A stretch of DNA of 64,000 nt from an uncultured Lachnospiraceae bacterium (GTDB lineage: Bacteria > Bacillota > Clostridia > Lachnospirales > Lachnospiraceae), in the NCBI GenBank assembly GCA_900317755.1, contig ONHZ01000011.1, positions 1 through 64,000 of the forward strand. Reading direction: 5' to 3'. A program made the translations under genes and the position numbers. Below, one piece after another: positions 34,437-42,818 of this stretch. The notes under the pieces were generated by a model. It searched no databases and had not been told where the DNA came from. It worked only from the letters and a program-made list of their open reading frames with translations. Numbering within the stretch: the stretch's first letter is position 1; every line of letters begins with the position of its first letter.

Positions 34437-34774
34437 TTAATATCCATATCGTTTTCTGTACTTGATCAGGCAGATAATTGTAAGTACAATAGGGAGTCAG
34501 CCTCCTTTTTATCGCCTTTTCCAAGCGTCATCGATACAAGTGCCGTGCCACCCTGACCAAACATGAATCCAATTGTAGAGAGAATCATGATGAAGGGCAT
34601 GATGAGATTTAGTGCAGCAAATGGTGTGCTGCCGGCATAGTTTGACACGAAAAATCCGTCGACGACCGAATATATGGAAGTAAAGACCACCATCGCAATG
34701 GAAGGCGCAATAAATTTCATGAGCCTTCCCAACGTAAAGTGATCGCTTAATTTTATTTCTGATTTTTTTGACAT
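34437..34774 (-). pseudogene. MATE efflux gene with a large internal deletion
   Basis: The first about 93 codons are a normal MATE N-terminus (LGRLMKFIAPSIAMVVFTSIYSVVDG split over helix 1, then a second helix and FGQGGTALVSMTLGKGDKKEA). Directly after ADSLLY, the +1-shifted frame encodes the usual MATE C-terminus, LTIICLIKYRKRYGY, ending in TAA at 34437-34439. About 1 kb of the middle (roughly 340 codons of a typical 450) is therefore missing and the two ends are out of frame. The in-frame product would be 102 residues and non-functional. Confidence 0.85.
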
Positions 34775-34942
34775 AGAATATCCTTCACGAAAGCAACTAA
34801 AGCGGTGCAGTTTGTTGCACCGTGCTTATCATTCTAACATATGAAATTTTATTGACAAGTATTCAAATGTCTTTTGGTAATTTTGCTTTTATTTTCAGCA
34901 TATTCTGAAGGTATTTTCTGAGATTTTTATGTTAATTTACAC

Positions 34943-34971
34943 TTTACATAAGAAAAGAAAATTATTATGAT
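34943..34971 (+). promoter_or_regulatory. Promoter of the aspartate aminotransferase gene
   Basis: TTTACA at 34943-34948 and TATGAT at 34966-34971 with a 17 bp spacer, about 77 bp before the ATG. Confidence 0.5.
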
Positions 34972-35047
34972 TAGCAGTTGTGAAACGAAATAGATATTTT
35001 CAGTTTCATGGAAAAAGGAAAAAGCGGTAATTTAGAAGGAGTCAGTT

Positions 35048-36349
35048 ATGGCAGAAAAGAGACCGTATTCAGAGTATTCAGACGAAGAGCTTCAGTCTGA
35101 AATCGAAAAGTTGAGACAGGAATACAAGAAGTATCAGGGCATGGGCCTTTCGCTTAATATGGCAAGAGGAAAGCCTTGCAAGGAGCAGCTTGATCTTTCC
35201 ATGGGAATGATGGATGTCCTGAATTCTGACACGGATCTCTACTGCGAGGATGGCACAGACTGCCGAAACTATGGCGTGCTTGACGGCATCAGGGAAGCAA
35301 AGGTGCTGATGGGCGACATGATGGAGAACAATCCGGACGACCTCATCATATATGGAAATTCTTCACTGAACGTCATGTACGATCAGGTTTCACGCTGCAT
35401 GACGCACGGCGTTATGGGAAGCACACCCTGGATGAAGCTTCCAGAAGTAAAGTTCTTATGTCCGGTTCCGGGCTATGACAGACACTTTGGCATTACAGAA
35501 TATTTTGGCATCAAGATGATTCCGGTACCTATGTCTCCGGAAGGACCTGACATGGATATGATTGAGAATCTTGTTTCATCAGATGATACGATCAAGGGAA
35601 TATGGTGTGTTCCGAAGTATTCGAATCCACAGGGCTATTCCTATTCAGACGAGACTGTAAGACGCTTTGCCCGCCTCAAGCCAGCAGCACCTGATTTCAG
35701 GATTTTCTGGGATAACGCATACTGCATCCATCATCTCTATGATGACAAACAGGATCATCTGATTGAAATCCTTGCTGAGTGCAAGCGTGCTGGAAATCCA
35801 GACTTGGTTTACAAATTTGCATCTACTTCAAAGATCACTTTCCCTGGTTCAGGAATTTCTGCACTTGCTTCATCACCGAACAATCTTGCAGAGATCAGGG
35901 CTCAGCTTCAGCATCAGACCATTGGTCACGACAAGGTAAACCAGCTTCGCCATGTCAGATTCTTCAAGGACATTCACGGCATGACAGAGCATATGAGAAA
36001 GCATGCTGACATCCTTCGCCCGAAGTTTGAGGCAGTTGAGGAAATCTTCGAGGAGAATCTCGGCGGTCTTGAGATCGGTTCATGGACAAAGCCGCACGGT
36101 GGATACTTCATCAGCTTTGAAGGTCTTGGAGGCACAGCAAAGTTAATTGTAGATCATGCAAAGAAGGCAGGCGTTACCCTTACAGGAGCAGGCGCTACAT
36201 GGCCATATCACAAGGATCCGCATGACAGCAATATCAGAATCGCACCATCCTTCCCTCCGCTTGATGACTTGAAGCAGGCTGCGGAATTATTTGCACTCTG
36301 CGTAAAGCTTGTAAGTGCCGAGAAGATTTATGCTGACAGGCATGTTTGA
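35048..36349 (+). CDS. Aspartate aminotransferase, PF12897-type (fold type I)
   Basis: A 433-residue PLP enzyme. It begins with a helical SDEELQSEIEKLRQEY segment, then LNMARGKPCKEQLDLS, typical of the MocR-unlike subgroup Ic aspartate aminotransferases (Asp_aminotransf family). DNAYCIHHLY contains the pyridine-ring Asp, and the Schiff-base lysine is in STSKITFPGSG (about residue 258). GGYFISFEG and the C-terminal NIRIAPSFPPL follow. It would interconvert aspartate/2-oxoglutarate and oxaloacetate/glutamate. AGAAGGAG lies before the ATG. It is monocistronic with promoter and terminator. Confidence 0.92.
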   Translation: MAEKRPYSEYSDEELQSEIEKLRQEYKKYQGMGLSLNMARGKPCKEQLDLSMGMMDVLNSDTDLYCEDGTDCRNYGVLDGIREAKVLMGDMMENNPDDLIIYGNSSLNVMYDQVSRCMTHGVMGSTPWMKLPEVKFLCPVPGYDRHFGITEYFGIKMIPVPMSPEGPDMDMIENLVSSDDTIKGIWCVPKYSNPQGYSYSDETVRRFARLKPAAPDFRIFWDNAYCIHHLYDDKQDHLIEILAECKRAGNPDLVYKFASTSKITFPGSGISALASSPNNLAEIRAQLQHQTIGHDKVNQLRHVRFFKDIHGMTEHMRKHADILRPKFEAVEEIFEENLGGLEIGSWTKPHGGYFISFEGLGGTAKLIVDHAKKAGVTLTGAGATWPYHKDPHDSNIRIAPSFPPLDDLKQAAELFALCVKLVSAEKIYADRHV

Positions 36350-36422
36350 TATGCTCTTGTGGGCTTAAACGGCAGATTAATTTAATTATTGAATTTAAAC
36401 AAATTTTAATATGGAATTTTGT

Positions 36423-36459
36423 ATGGGAGCCACAAAAAGAAAGTGGCTTCCATTTTTTT
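36423..36459 (+). terminator. Terminator after the aminotransferase gene
   Basis: ATGGGAGCCAC (36423-36433) pairs with GTGGCTTCCAT (36443-36453) with one G-T pair, then a run of seven T. Confidence 0.88.
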
Positions 36460-36534
36460 GTGAAAAATAATAATTAAAAATGTGAAAAATGTGTTAAAAT
36501 ATCAACAAACTTACAAAGGCGTAAAGGACTCTTT

Positions 36535-37629
36535 ATGGACAGCGAATTAATTTACCGGGAAAGTGAGTCAATAGGTTATTTATCAGACTCTGAAGAGAAG
36601 CAGTGTACTATCTTTGTTGTTAATGACAGCAAAATTGAACTTATGTCTCTTGAGCATATTTTAAAGAAGAAATATCAGGTGATTCTTACAGACAGTGTTG
36701 AAGATGCTAAGGATCAGTTGATTATTGACAGCTTTACACCTGACCTCATTATGATTGATCTGAAACTTCACGATATGTCAGGTTATGCTTTTTACGCATG
36801 GACGAAGTCACTGAGCCGTCTTTCAAATGTCCCGGTCATTTTTGTTTCGGAAAATTTCACACCAGAAGAAGAAATAGCCAGCATCCGTGTAGGAGCGATG
36901 GATTATATTTATATGCCCTTCCGCGAAGATATCATTTACAGAAAAATCGACAGGACAATTCTTCTTTCAAAACTCACCAGGTCACTTGATGGGGAAGTTA
37001 AGAAACAGACGGCGCTTGCCCATACACAGCTTCAGAGGACAAAGCGCATTACAAAACAGCTCATGAACGCTCTTGCTGAGACCGTTGATGCGAAGGATCA
37101 CTATACAAATGGCCATTCAAAGCGTGTTGCGAAGTATTCAGTCCAGATTGCTAGACGTGCAGGCAAGACTCCGCAGGAATGTGAAGAAGTCTATTATGCA
37201 GGCATACTTCATGATGTCGGAAAAATCGGCATTCCAGGTGAGGTTCTCAGAAAGACATCAAAGCTTACCGACGATGAATATACGCTGATAAAGAATCATA
37301 CGACAATTGGTGCGAAGATACTTTCAGGCATCACCGAGCTTCCGATTGTTGCAGAAGCTGCTCATTACCATCATGAGAGAATGGACGGCTCAGGATATCC
37401 GAAAGGGCTTAAGGGAGACGAGATACCAGAAATTGCCAGAATTGTTGCCGTTGCTGATGCATACGATGCTATGACGTCAAAGAGAAGTTATCGAAGCATT
37501 CTTCCACAGCATGTTGTAAGAAGTGAAATTGTCGCTGCATCCGGCACACAGCTTGACAAGCAATTCGCAGACATCATGCTTCAGATGATCGATGATGACA
37601 AAGACTATCAGATGCATGAAGCGATATGA
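36535..37629 (+). CDS. Response regulator with HD-GYP phosphodiesterase domain
   Basis: A 364-residue cytoplasmic protein. Residues about 20-145 are a receiver domain: phosphoacceptor Asp in LIMIDLKLHDMSG, conserved Ser in VIFVSEN. The conserved Lys before the final loop is replaced (DYIYMPF instead of a K-P pair), and the first acidic pair reads ND. Residues about 170-355 are HD-GYP with complete motifs HSKRVAKYS, GILHDVGKIGIP and HHERMDGSGYP. It should degrade cyclic di-GMP. A divergent membrane GGDEF protein lies 2.4 kb away. TGTTAAAAT at 36492-36500 may be an extended -10. Confidence 0.93.
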   Translation: MDSELIYRESESIGYLSDSEEKQCTIFVVNDSKIELMSLEHILKKKYQVILTDSVEDAKDQLIIDSFTPDLIMIDLKLHDMSGYAFYAWTKSLSRLSNVPVIFVSENFTPEEEIASIRVGAMDYIYMPFREDIIYRKIDRTILLSKLTRSLDGEVKKQTALAHTQLQRTKRITKQLMNALAETVDAKDHYTNGHSKRVAKYSVQIARRAGKTPQECEEVYYAGILHDVGKIGIPGEVLRKTSKLTDDEYTLIKNHTTIGAKILSGITELPIVAEAAHYHHERMDGSGYPKGLKGDEIPEIARIVAVADAYDAMTSKRSYRSILPQHVVRSEIVAASGTQLDKQFADIMLQMIDDDKDYQMHEAI

Positions 37630-37678
37630 AGATTTTTGTAATAGATTTGCATAAAGTCAATAAAAATAGAAGGGAAAG

Positions 37679-37696
37679 TTAATTGTTTTTGCAAAA
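37679..37696 (+). promoter_or_regulatory. Operator-like 18-mer, copy 1 (upstream of GH42)
   Basis: TTAATTGTTTTTGCAAAA. It matches the second copy at 37759 in 15 of 18 positions and lies exactly 80 bp before it. Confidence 0.4.
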
Positions 37697-37743
37697 AAAA
37701 TAATAAATAATGAAATCTAATTGAAAATTTAATTTATTATAAT

Positions 37744-37822
37744 AAGCATAGTTTGAGGTTAATCGTTTACGCAAAATACGAATGAAATGGTGCGTGAACA
37801 AAAACGCAAGCTATGCTTTTTT
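37744..37822 (+). promoter_or_regulatory. Nested inverted repeat with T-run before the GH42 gene
   Basis: AGCATAG (37745-37751) pairs with CTATGCT (37812-37818). Inside, TTTACGCA (37766-37773) pairs with TGCGTGAA (37791-37798). A run of six T follows. As RNA this would be a two-layer stem with terminator character, placed 50 bp before the GH42 start codon. It could be the HD-GYP gene's terminator, or an attenuator. Confidence 0.5.
37759..37776 (+). promoter_or_regulatory. Operator-like 18-mer, copy 2 (LacI/cre-like)
   Basis: TTAATCGTTTACGCAAAA contains CGTTTACG, which resembles LacI-family or CcpA half-sites (GTAAACG read on the minus strand). It sits inside the nested inverted repeat. Confidence 0.4.
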
Positions 37823-37873
37823 AGAGGGCTATTATTGTAAAATGCAGTAATCTAATTAATGAAAGGGAAAACA

Positions 37874-39907
37874 ATGGAATTTTCAACTGATAAGTTTCTT
37901 TTTGGCGGAGATTACAATCCGGAGCAGTGGCTGGACAGGCCAGACATCTTGGAAGAAGATGTGCGCATGATGGTGAAGGCCGGTGTAAATGTTGTTTCAC
38001 TTGGCATTTTTTCATGGGCAGAAGAAGAGCCGGAGGAAGGACGATTCGAGTTAGACTGGCTTGCTGACATTATTCACAATCTCTATGACAATGGCATCTA
38101 TACAATTCTTGCTACGCCTTCAGGAGCACGCCCGAGATGGCTGGCTGAAAAATATCCTGAGGTACTCCGTGTAAATGAGAGCAGGCAAAAGCTTATTTTT
38201 GGCGAGCGCCACAATCACTGCCTCACAAGTGAGAAATACAGGGAAAACGTTGCCATCATTGATAAAAAGCTTGCTGAACGTTTCGGCAAGGATCCGGCAG
38301 TTATTCTCTGGCATATTTCAAATGAATTCGGCGGTGAGTGCCACTGCCCTAGCTGCCAGGCAGCTTTCCGGAAGTATATTCAGGATAAATATCAGACTGT
38401 CGACAAATTAAATGCTTCTTGGTGGACAAAGTTCTGGAGCCACAACTACACATCATTTGATCAGGTTGAGAGTCCTTCTCCCATAGGTGAAAGCTCGATA
38501 CAGGGGCTCACGCTTGACTGGAAGAGATTTGTTTCTGATACAACAATTGACTTCATGAATAAGGAAGTCGAGGCTCTTCGCGCAGGCGGCGCAGAGCAGC
38601 CGGTTACCACGAATATGATGCACGACTATGATGGCATCAATTATGGAAAGATGGGACAGTCCCTTGATGTGATTTCATGGGATTCCTACCCGACATGGCA
38701 GGATGATACGAAGGTTAAGATCATGGAAAATTATTCCATGACCCATGATTTCATGAGATGCATCAAGGACAAGCCATTTCTTATGATGGAAAGCTGTACG
38801 ACAGGCACAAACTGGCAGCCATATTCGGACCTTAAAGCACCTGGTCAGTATACGAATGAAGCAATGAATGCAATTGCCCACGGCTCTGAATCTGTTCAGA
38901 TTTTCCAGATCAGACAGGGACGCGGTTCCACTGAAAAACTTCATGGTGCGCTGATCGATCATTATGGTAAGGATGACACCAGAGTATATAAGGAATGTGA
39001 GAAACTCGGAAATTCTTTAAAGGATTTAAAAGAGCTTCTAAATACAAATGTAGACTCAAAAATCGCCCTTATTTATGATGTGGAAAATAAATGGGCTGCA
39101 GAGGGTTCTGATGGCCCTAGAAATGAAGGCCTTCCGCTCAGGGAGACTGCCTTCAAGCTCTATCATGCACTCTGCAGATATGGCGTAAACTGCGATGTCA
39201 TCGATGAAGACCATGACATTTCAAAATATAAGATTCTAATTCTTCCAATGATTTATTCCATGAGAAATGGCCTTGAAGAGAAGATAAAGACTTTTGTAGA
39301 AAATGGCGGAACGCTCGTCATGACCTACTGGACAGGAATCACCGATGAAAATGATCTCGTGCATCTTGGAGGTTTTCCTCATGACCTCTGTGATGTCGCA
39401 GGACTCCGTTCAGAGGAAATCGATTCAAGACCTGATGAGCATGAGAATTATTTCGTGCCAGTCAGCGGAAATGAACTGGGTCTCACAAATATCTGGAAAT
39501 GCACCAAGCTTTTTGATCTCGTGCGCCTTACGACAGCAGTGCCGCTGATGACCTACGGTGAAGATTTTTATAATGGAAAGGCTGCGCTTTCCGTAAACGC
39601 ATATGGAAAAGGAAAAACTTATTATATTTCAGCTGATGGAGAAGATGGATTCTTTACAGAAATAATGTCAAAGATCTGCATGGCTTCCGGAATCATGCCA
39701 TACCTCGATGAAATGCCAGAGAATATCGTAGTTTCTGAGCGCAGGAATGATCATGCAACCTATCTCTTTATTCAGAATTTCGGTGATCACGCTGAGGATA
39801 TCTACCTCTCCGAGACTTACAGCGAAATCTATCCTGCCCGCTCAGACGAGAAATTTTCAGGAAAACTTACAATTCCAAGAATGGGGACTGTGATATTAAA
39901 AAAATAA
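37874..39907 (+). CDS. GH42 beta-galactosidase
   Basis: A 677-residue enzyme. FGGDYNPEQW at the N-terminus and LATPSGARPRWLA are GH42 hallmarks. The acid/base Glu lies in LWHISNEFGGECHC, where the Cys pair (C-x-C-x2-C) of the GH42 zinc site is present. The nucleophile Glu is in MMESCTTGTNW. A trimerisation domain (about 390-600) and the small C-terminal beta domain follow. There is no signal peptide, so it acts inside the cell on imported galactosides. The start at 37874 has AAAGGG 5 bp away. An ATG at 37859 lies on that site. No transporter is adjacent. Confidence 0.95.
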   Translation: MEFSTDKFLFGGDYNPEQWLDRPDILEEDVRMMVKAGVNVVSLGIFSWAEEEPEEGRFELDWLADIIHNLYDNGIYTILATPSGARPRWLAEKYPEVLRVNESRQKLIFGERHNHCLTSEKYRENVAIIDKKLAERFGKDPAVILWHISNEFGGECHCPSCQAAFRKYIQDKYQTVDKLNASWWTKFWSHNYTSFDQVESPSPIGESSIQGLTLDWKRFVSDTTIDFMNKEVEALRAGGAEQPVTTNMMHDYDGINYGKMGQSLDVISWDSYPTWQDDTKVKIMENYSMTHDFMRCIKDKPFLMMESCTTGTNWQPYSDLKAPGQYTNEAMNAIAHGSESVQIFQIRQGRGSTEKLHGALIDHYGKDDTRVYKECEKLGNSLKDLKELLNTNVDSKIALIYDVENKWAAEGSDGPRNEGLPLRETAFKLYHALCRYGVNCDVIDEDHDISKYKILILPMIYSMRNGLEEKIKTFVENGGTLVMTYWTGITDENDLVHLGGFPHDLCDVAGLRSEEIDSRPDEHENYFVPVSGNELGLTNIWKCTKLFDLVRLTTAVPLMTYGEDFYNGKAALSVNAYGKGKTYYISADGEDGFFTEIMSKICMASGIMPYLDEMPENIVVSERRNDHATYLFIQNFGDHAEDIYLSETYSEIYPARSDEKFSGKLTIPRMGTVILKK

Positions 39908-39913
39908 ATTTAC

Positions 39914-39988
39914 GTGCTCCCGAAGACACAAACTATCACGAAAAAGGCGCGATCCGACGTGCGAGAGACAGTATTGCTGTGTGGGAGC
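39914..39988. repeat. Imperfect palindromic element 2 (between GH42 and GGDEF genes)
   Basis: GTGCTCCC (39914-39921) pairs with GGGAGCG at the other end (39983-39989). Imperfect pairing continues inward. The right half (39956-39991: GACGTGCGAGAGACAGTATTG..GTG.GGGAGCG) is nearly the same as 61138-61174 in element 4. The spacer lies between convergent genes. Confidence 0.75.
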
Positions 39989-40006
39989 GGGATAATATAT
40001 AAGAAT

Positions 40007-41761
40007 TTACGTGAGTCGATCATCAATCGGCGCAGGTCCGGTTTCGCCGGCAGCGGCACGAGCCTTTGCCTTCATAGCCTGTTTGTTTACATACATGATC
40101 TCATCAGCGCGATCAAGCGTCTGCATGAGATCTTTGTCTTTATCGCTTTCATATGCAGCGTAGCCATAGGCGATGGCAAATGGCACATTGAATGTATTTT
40201 TATTATTGATGATGGCTTCACGGTCTGAAAGCTTCTTCAGATGCTGCTTTACAAAGTCTTCATAGAAGGATTCGATGACTACTACGAATTCATCACCGCC
40301 ATACCTGTAGGCTGTTCCAATATCTGAAAAGACTGCATCGAGTGTCTGACCGGCTGTCTTAATAAGTGCATCACCTTCAGTATGACCATAGATATCGTTT
40401 GCTTTTTTGAGATTGTTCAAATCGAAAATAATCATGCCAGGATTGTAGGTGACATCAGGATGTTCACGCCTTGATTTCTCAAGCTGATCGACACGCTCAT
40501 TGAAGGCCATTCTGTTTTCAATTCCTGTAAGGGCATCATAGAAGGCAAGCTTCTGTACAGCCTTTTTCTCTTCTGAATCCTTCAGGTAAAGGAGTATTGA
40601 ATAAATCTGGTACAGACCGACGCTCACGACATAAATAGTAATACCGAGTCTGGAGCATGCGGAATGATCTGAATCACCATTCAGATTTCTATACAAATCT
40701 ACGATACTGAGCACGGCCATCAGCATATTTCCAAAGAACATGACTGCCGCCTGTCCAGGAAGCTCTGCATTTGAAGTAGCAAATCTAAGCGATGTCGCGA
40801 TAATCTCTATCAGTATGAGAATAAGAGACAGCATTGAAAAGGTATATGTGACAGTAAATGAAAGGGCACCAGACATATCCAGCAGCAGATACAGAAAACC
40901 TGCGGCCACAAACAGTATCGGGATGACAATATTTTTCCTGGCTTTCTTCCATAATGGATACTGTATAAAGAAGACCAGCACGAAGCCCTGCATGGCAATG
41001 AAGGTAATATACTGCACGGCAATCAGGCCATAATTGTATCCGAATATAAGTCCTGTGATGCTGTTCTGGGTGATGACCCAGACAGCTATGCCTATGGCAC
41101 TAAGACCAAGCATTGTCAAAAGATGTGTACCTGTAGCCTTTCTAAGAGCAATTTCGTCAATCGCAATGAACATCAGGGAAAGAACGATGACGACAATCAT
41201 TGTCGAAAGAATCGGAATATAATTTTTAACGAGGCCTTTTACAATATCGCCGTATGAAGAAAGATAGATATTTGATGGAATCTTGTCTGAGGTGATATTG
41301 TCTGGAGCATAGAATACGATGACAAGCTCTTCGCCTGAATATTTCGTGGGCAGAGGGACGATATTCATCCGGTCACCAATCGTACTTCCGAATCTGGCAT
41401 CATCCGGTGAAAAAGAGCCTATTGACTTTCCGTTGAAAATGACATCCCAGTATAAATCTGTATCAAAATAAATCGCAGGGTTTTCAAGATTTTTGAAGCT
41501 GCTGTAAGGCTTTATGATAATAGATTCAGAAGAACCTCCCTGTATGGTATTCTTAAATGGAGCATAAACAAAAGCACCATTTAGCACATAGTTTGCATCG
41601 ATTGAATCAATAGCGGTCGATGGCATTTTATATACCATGAAGGAAATGACAAATGAGCATAGCGCAGCAAGTATCGCAAGAAAAACGATGCTTTTTGACA
41701 TTTTTTTAAGTCTTTTTTTGAATTTTTCAGCTGTTTCACTGTTTATAGAAACATTTTCCAT
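40007..41761 (-). CDS. Membrane GGDEF diguanylate cyclase
   Basis: A 584-residue protein. One membrane helix (about 22-45) is followed by an extracytoplasmic region of about 140 residues, then seven to eight membrane helices (about 185-385, 7TMR-DISM-like layout) and a cytoplasmic GGDEF domain (about 405-560). The catalytic motif is intact (YRYGGDEFVVV), with DALTGIENRMAFNE at its start and DLNNLKKANDIYGH for the metal and base contacts. No RxxD inhibitory site is seen just upstream of GGDEF, so product inhibition may be absent. It is convergent with GH42. Confidence 0.92.
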   Translation of the reverse strand: MENVSINSETAEKFKKRLKKMSKSIVFLAILAALCSFVISFMVYKMPSTAIDSIDANYVLNGAFVYAPFKNTIQGGSSESIIIKPYSSFKNLENPAIYFDTDLYWDVIFNGKSIGSFSPDDARFGSTIGDRMNIVPLPTKYSGEELVIVFYAPDNITSDKIPSNIYLSSYGDIVKGLVKNYIPILSTMIVVIVLSLMFIAIDEIALRKATGTHLLTMLGLSAIGIAVWVITQNSITGLIFGYNYGLIAVQYITFIAMQGFVLVFFIQYPLWKKARKNIVIPILFVAAGFLYLLLDMSGALSFTVTYTFSMLSLILILIEIIATSLRFATSNAELPGQAAVMFFGNMLMAVLSIVDLYRNLNGDSDHSACSRLGITIYVVSVGLYQIYSILLYLKDSEEKKAVQKLAFYDALTGIENRMAFNERVDQLEKSRREHPDVTYNPGMIIFDLNNLKKANDIYGHTEGDALIKTAGQTLDAVFSDIGTAYRYGGDEFVVVIESFYEDFVKQHLKKLSDREAIINNKNTFNVPFAIAYGYAAYESDKDKDLMQTLDRADEIMYVNKQAMKAKARAAAGETGPAPIDDRLT

Positions 41762-42004
41762 AAGATAATATCTTCATAACCTCTCATGTATGTTAAATCT
41801 GTAATATCCGTTCCCCAATGAGATTACAGACATTTCATCAAATAGATAAAAGAATTATAGCATTAACGTTTAGATAAATAAATAATTTTTTGTTATATTT
41901 ATTGTACATATTCGATTTTCTTTATGGTTGAAAGCGGGTAAAGTGTGAATTATAATAATTTCTCGGCAAAGGATCTTTGCCAGATTTATTCAATGGGAGT
42001 TTTT

Positions 42005-42706
42005 ATGAAACAGTTTTTTGCTCCAGACGGACCATTTATGAAATTTTTCAGCACATTTTTTGATCTTGTGTTGCTGAATCTGATAACGATTGCTTTATGC
42101 ATCCCTGTGATTACCGCTGGTGCCGCACTTACGGCGCTGAATTATTCGATTCTGAAAATAGTCAGGAAGGAAGAAGGCTATCTTGTAAAAGATTATTTCA
42201 AATCCTTTAAGAACAATTTTAAGCAGGCTACTTTACTTTGGATTCCTATGATGATTATTTTTATTGCTGCCATGCTTGAAATGTATCTTCTGAGATTTCA
42301 TCCTGAGGGCATTTCAAAATCAGCTGCGATTATTTTTGGCATCATTTTTATTCTGATTTATTTAATGTGCACCTGGGTTTATCCTCTGCTTAGCCATTTT
42401 TATTATGACAGTATTTTTGAAGTACTGAAGAATTCATTCTTGCTTATGCTCTCACAGTTCCCACGCACGCTCGCAATGGCAATATTGTTTGCTATGCCAG
42501 TCGTATTGTTTTTCTACAAGCCGGGATTCATGCTTGCCTTTGACCTGATTCTGGGACTGTCATTTCCTGCCTTCCTTTCAGCACACCTTTTCGATACGGT
42601 GTTTGCAGCGATGGAGCCAGATGATGAAACTTCAGGTGATGAGGTTGAAGAAGAGCAGAAGGTCATCGACAAGCTTGATCAGGAAATTAAAAAAAGTAAT
42701 AATTAA
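42005..42706 (+). CDS. DUF624 (YesL-like) membrane protein, copy 1
   Basis: A 233-residue membrane protein with four to five helices. FFSTFFDLVLLNLITIALCIPVITAGAALTALNY split over the first helices, and KSFKNNFKQATLLW, are DUF624/YesL hallmarks. These proteins accompany carbohydrate ABC transporters and may help their assembly or signalling, but the function is unproven. GGGAG 5 bp before ATG 42005 supports this start over ATG 41993 or the frame beginning at 41945. It is about 50% identical by eye to the next gene, so the pair looks like a tandem duplication. It lies before the regulated promoter at 42748. Confidence 0.85.
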   Translation: MKQFFAPDGPFMKFFSTFFDLVLLNLITIALCIPVITAGAALTALNYSILKIVRKEEGYLVKDYFKSFKNNFKQATLLWIPMMIIFIAAMLEMYLLRFHPEGISKSAAIIFGIIFILIYLMCTWVYPLLSHFYYDSIFEVLKNSFLLMLSQFPRTLAMAILFAMPVVLFFYKPGFMLAFDLILGLSFPAFLSAHLFDTVFAAMEPDDETSGDEVEEEQKVIDKLDQEIKKSNN

Positions 42707-42728
42707 TCTGTCAGCTAATTAAAATTGT

Positions 42729-42740
42729 GTAACCGGTTAC
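42729..42740. promoter_or_regulatory. LacI-type operator GTAACCGGTTAC, site 1
   Basis: A perfect 12 bp palindrome ending 7 bp before the -35 box of the following promoter. Identical to site 2 at 47294, which has the same 7 bp gap to its own -35. Confidence 0.75.
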
Positions 42741-42747
42741 TTTTCCA

Positions 42748-42776
42748 TTGAAACTATTGCCTGGATGTTTTATAAT
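42748..42776 (+). promoter_or_regulatory. Promoter of the DUF624-2/kinase/GH13 operon
   Basis: TTGAAA at 42748-42753 and TATAAT at 42771-42776, with a 17 bp spacer. It leaves a leader of about 36 nt to the ATG at 42819. Confidence 0.75.
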
Positions 42777-42818
42777 GGTGGCTGTTTAATACCATTATTT
42801 GAAATTGAAGGAGTTTTA

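Noticed and set aside
34804..34821. GGTGCA/TGCACC hairpin upstream of the MATE remnant as a terminator
   Set aside because: Stem of six pairs with no T-run on either strand. It may be an operator for the dead gene, but nothing supports a specific role.
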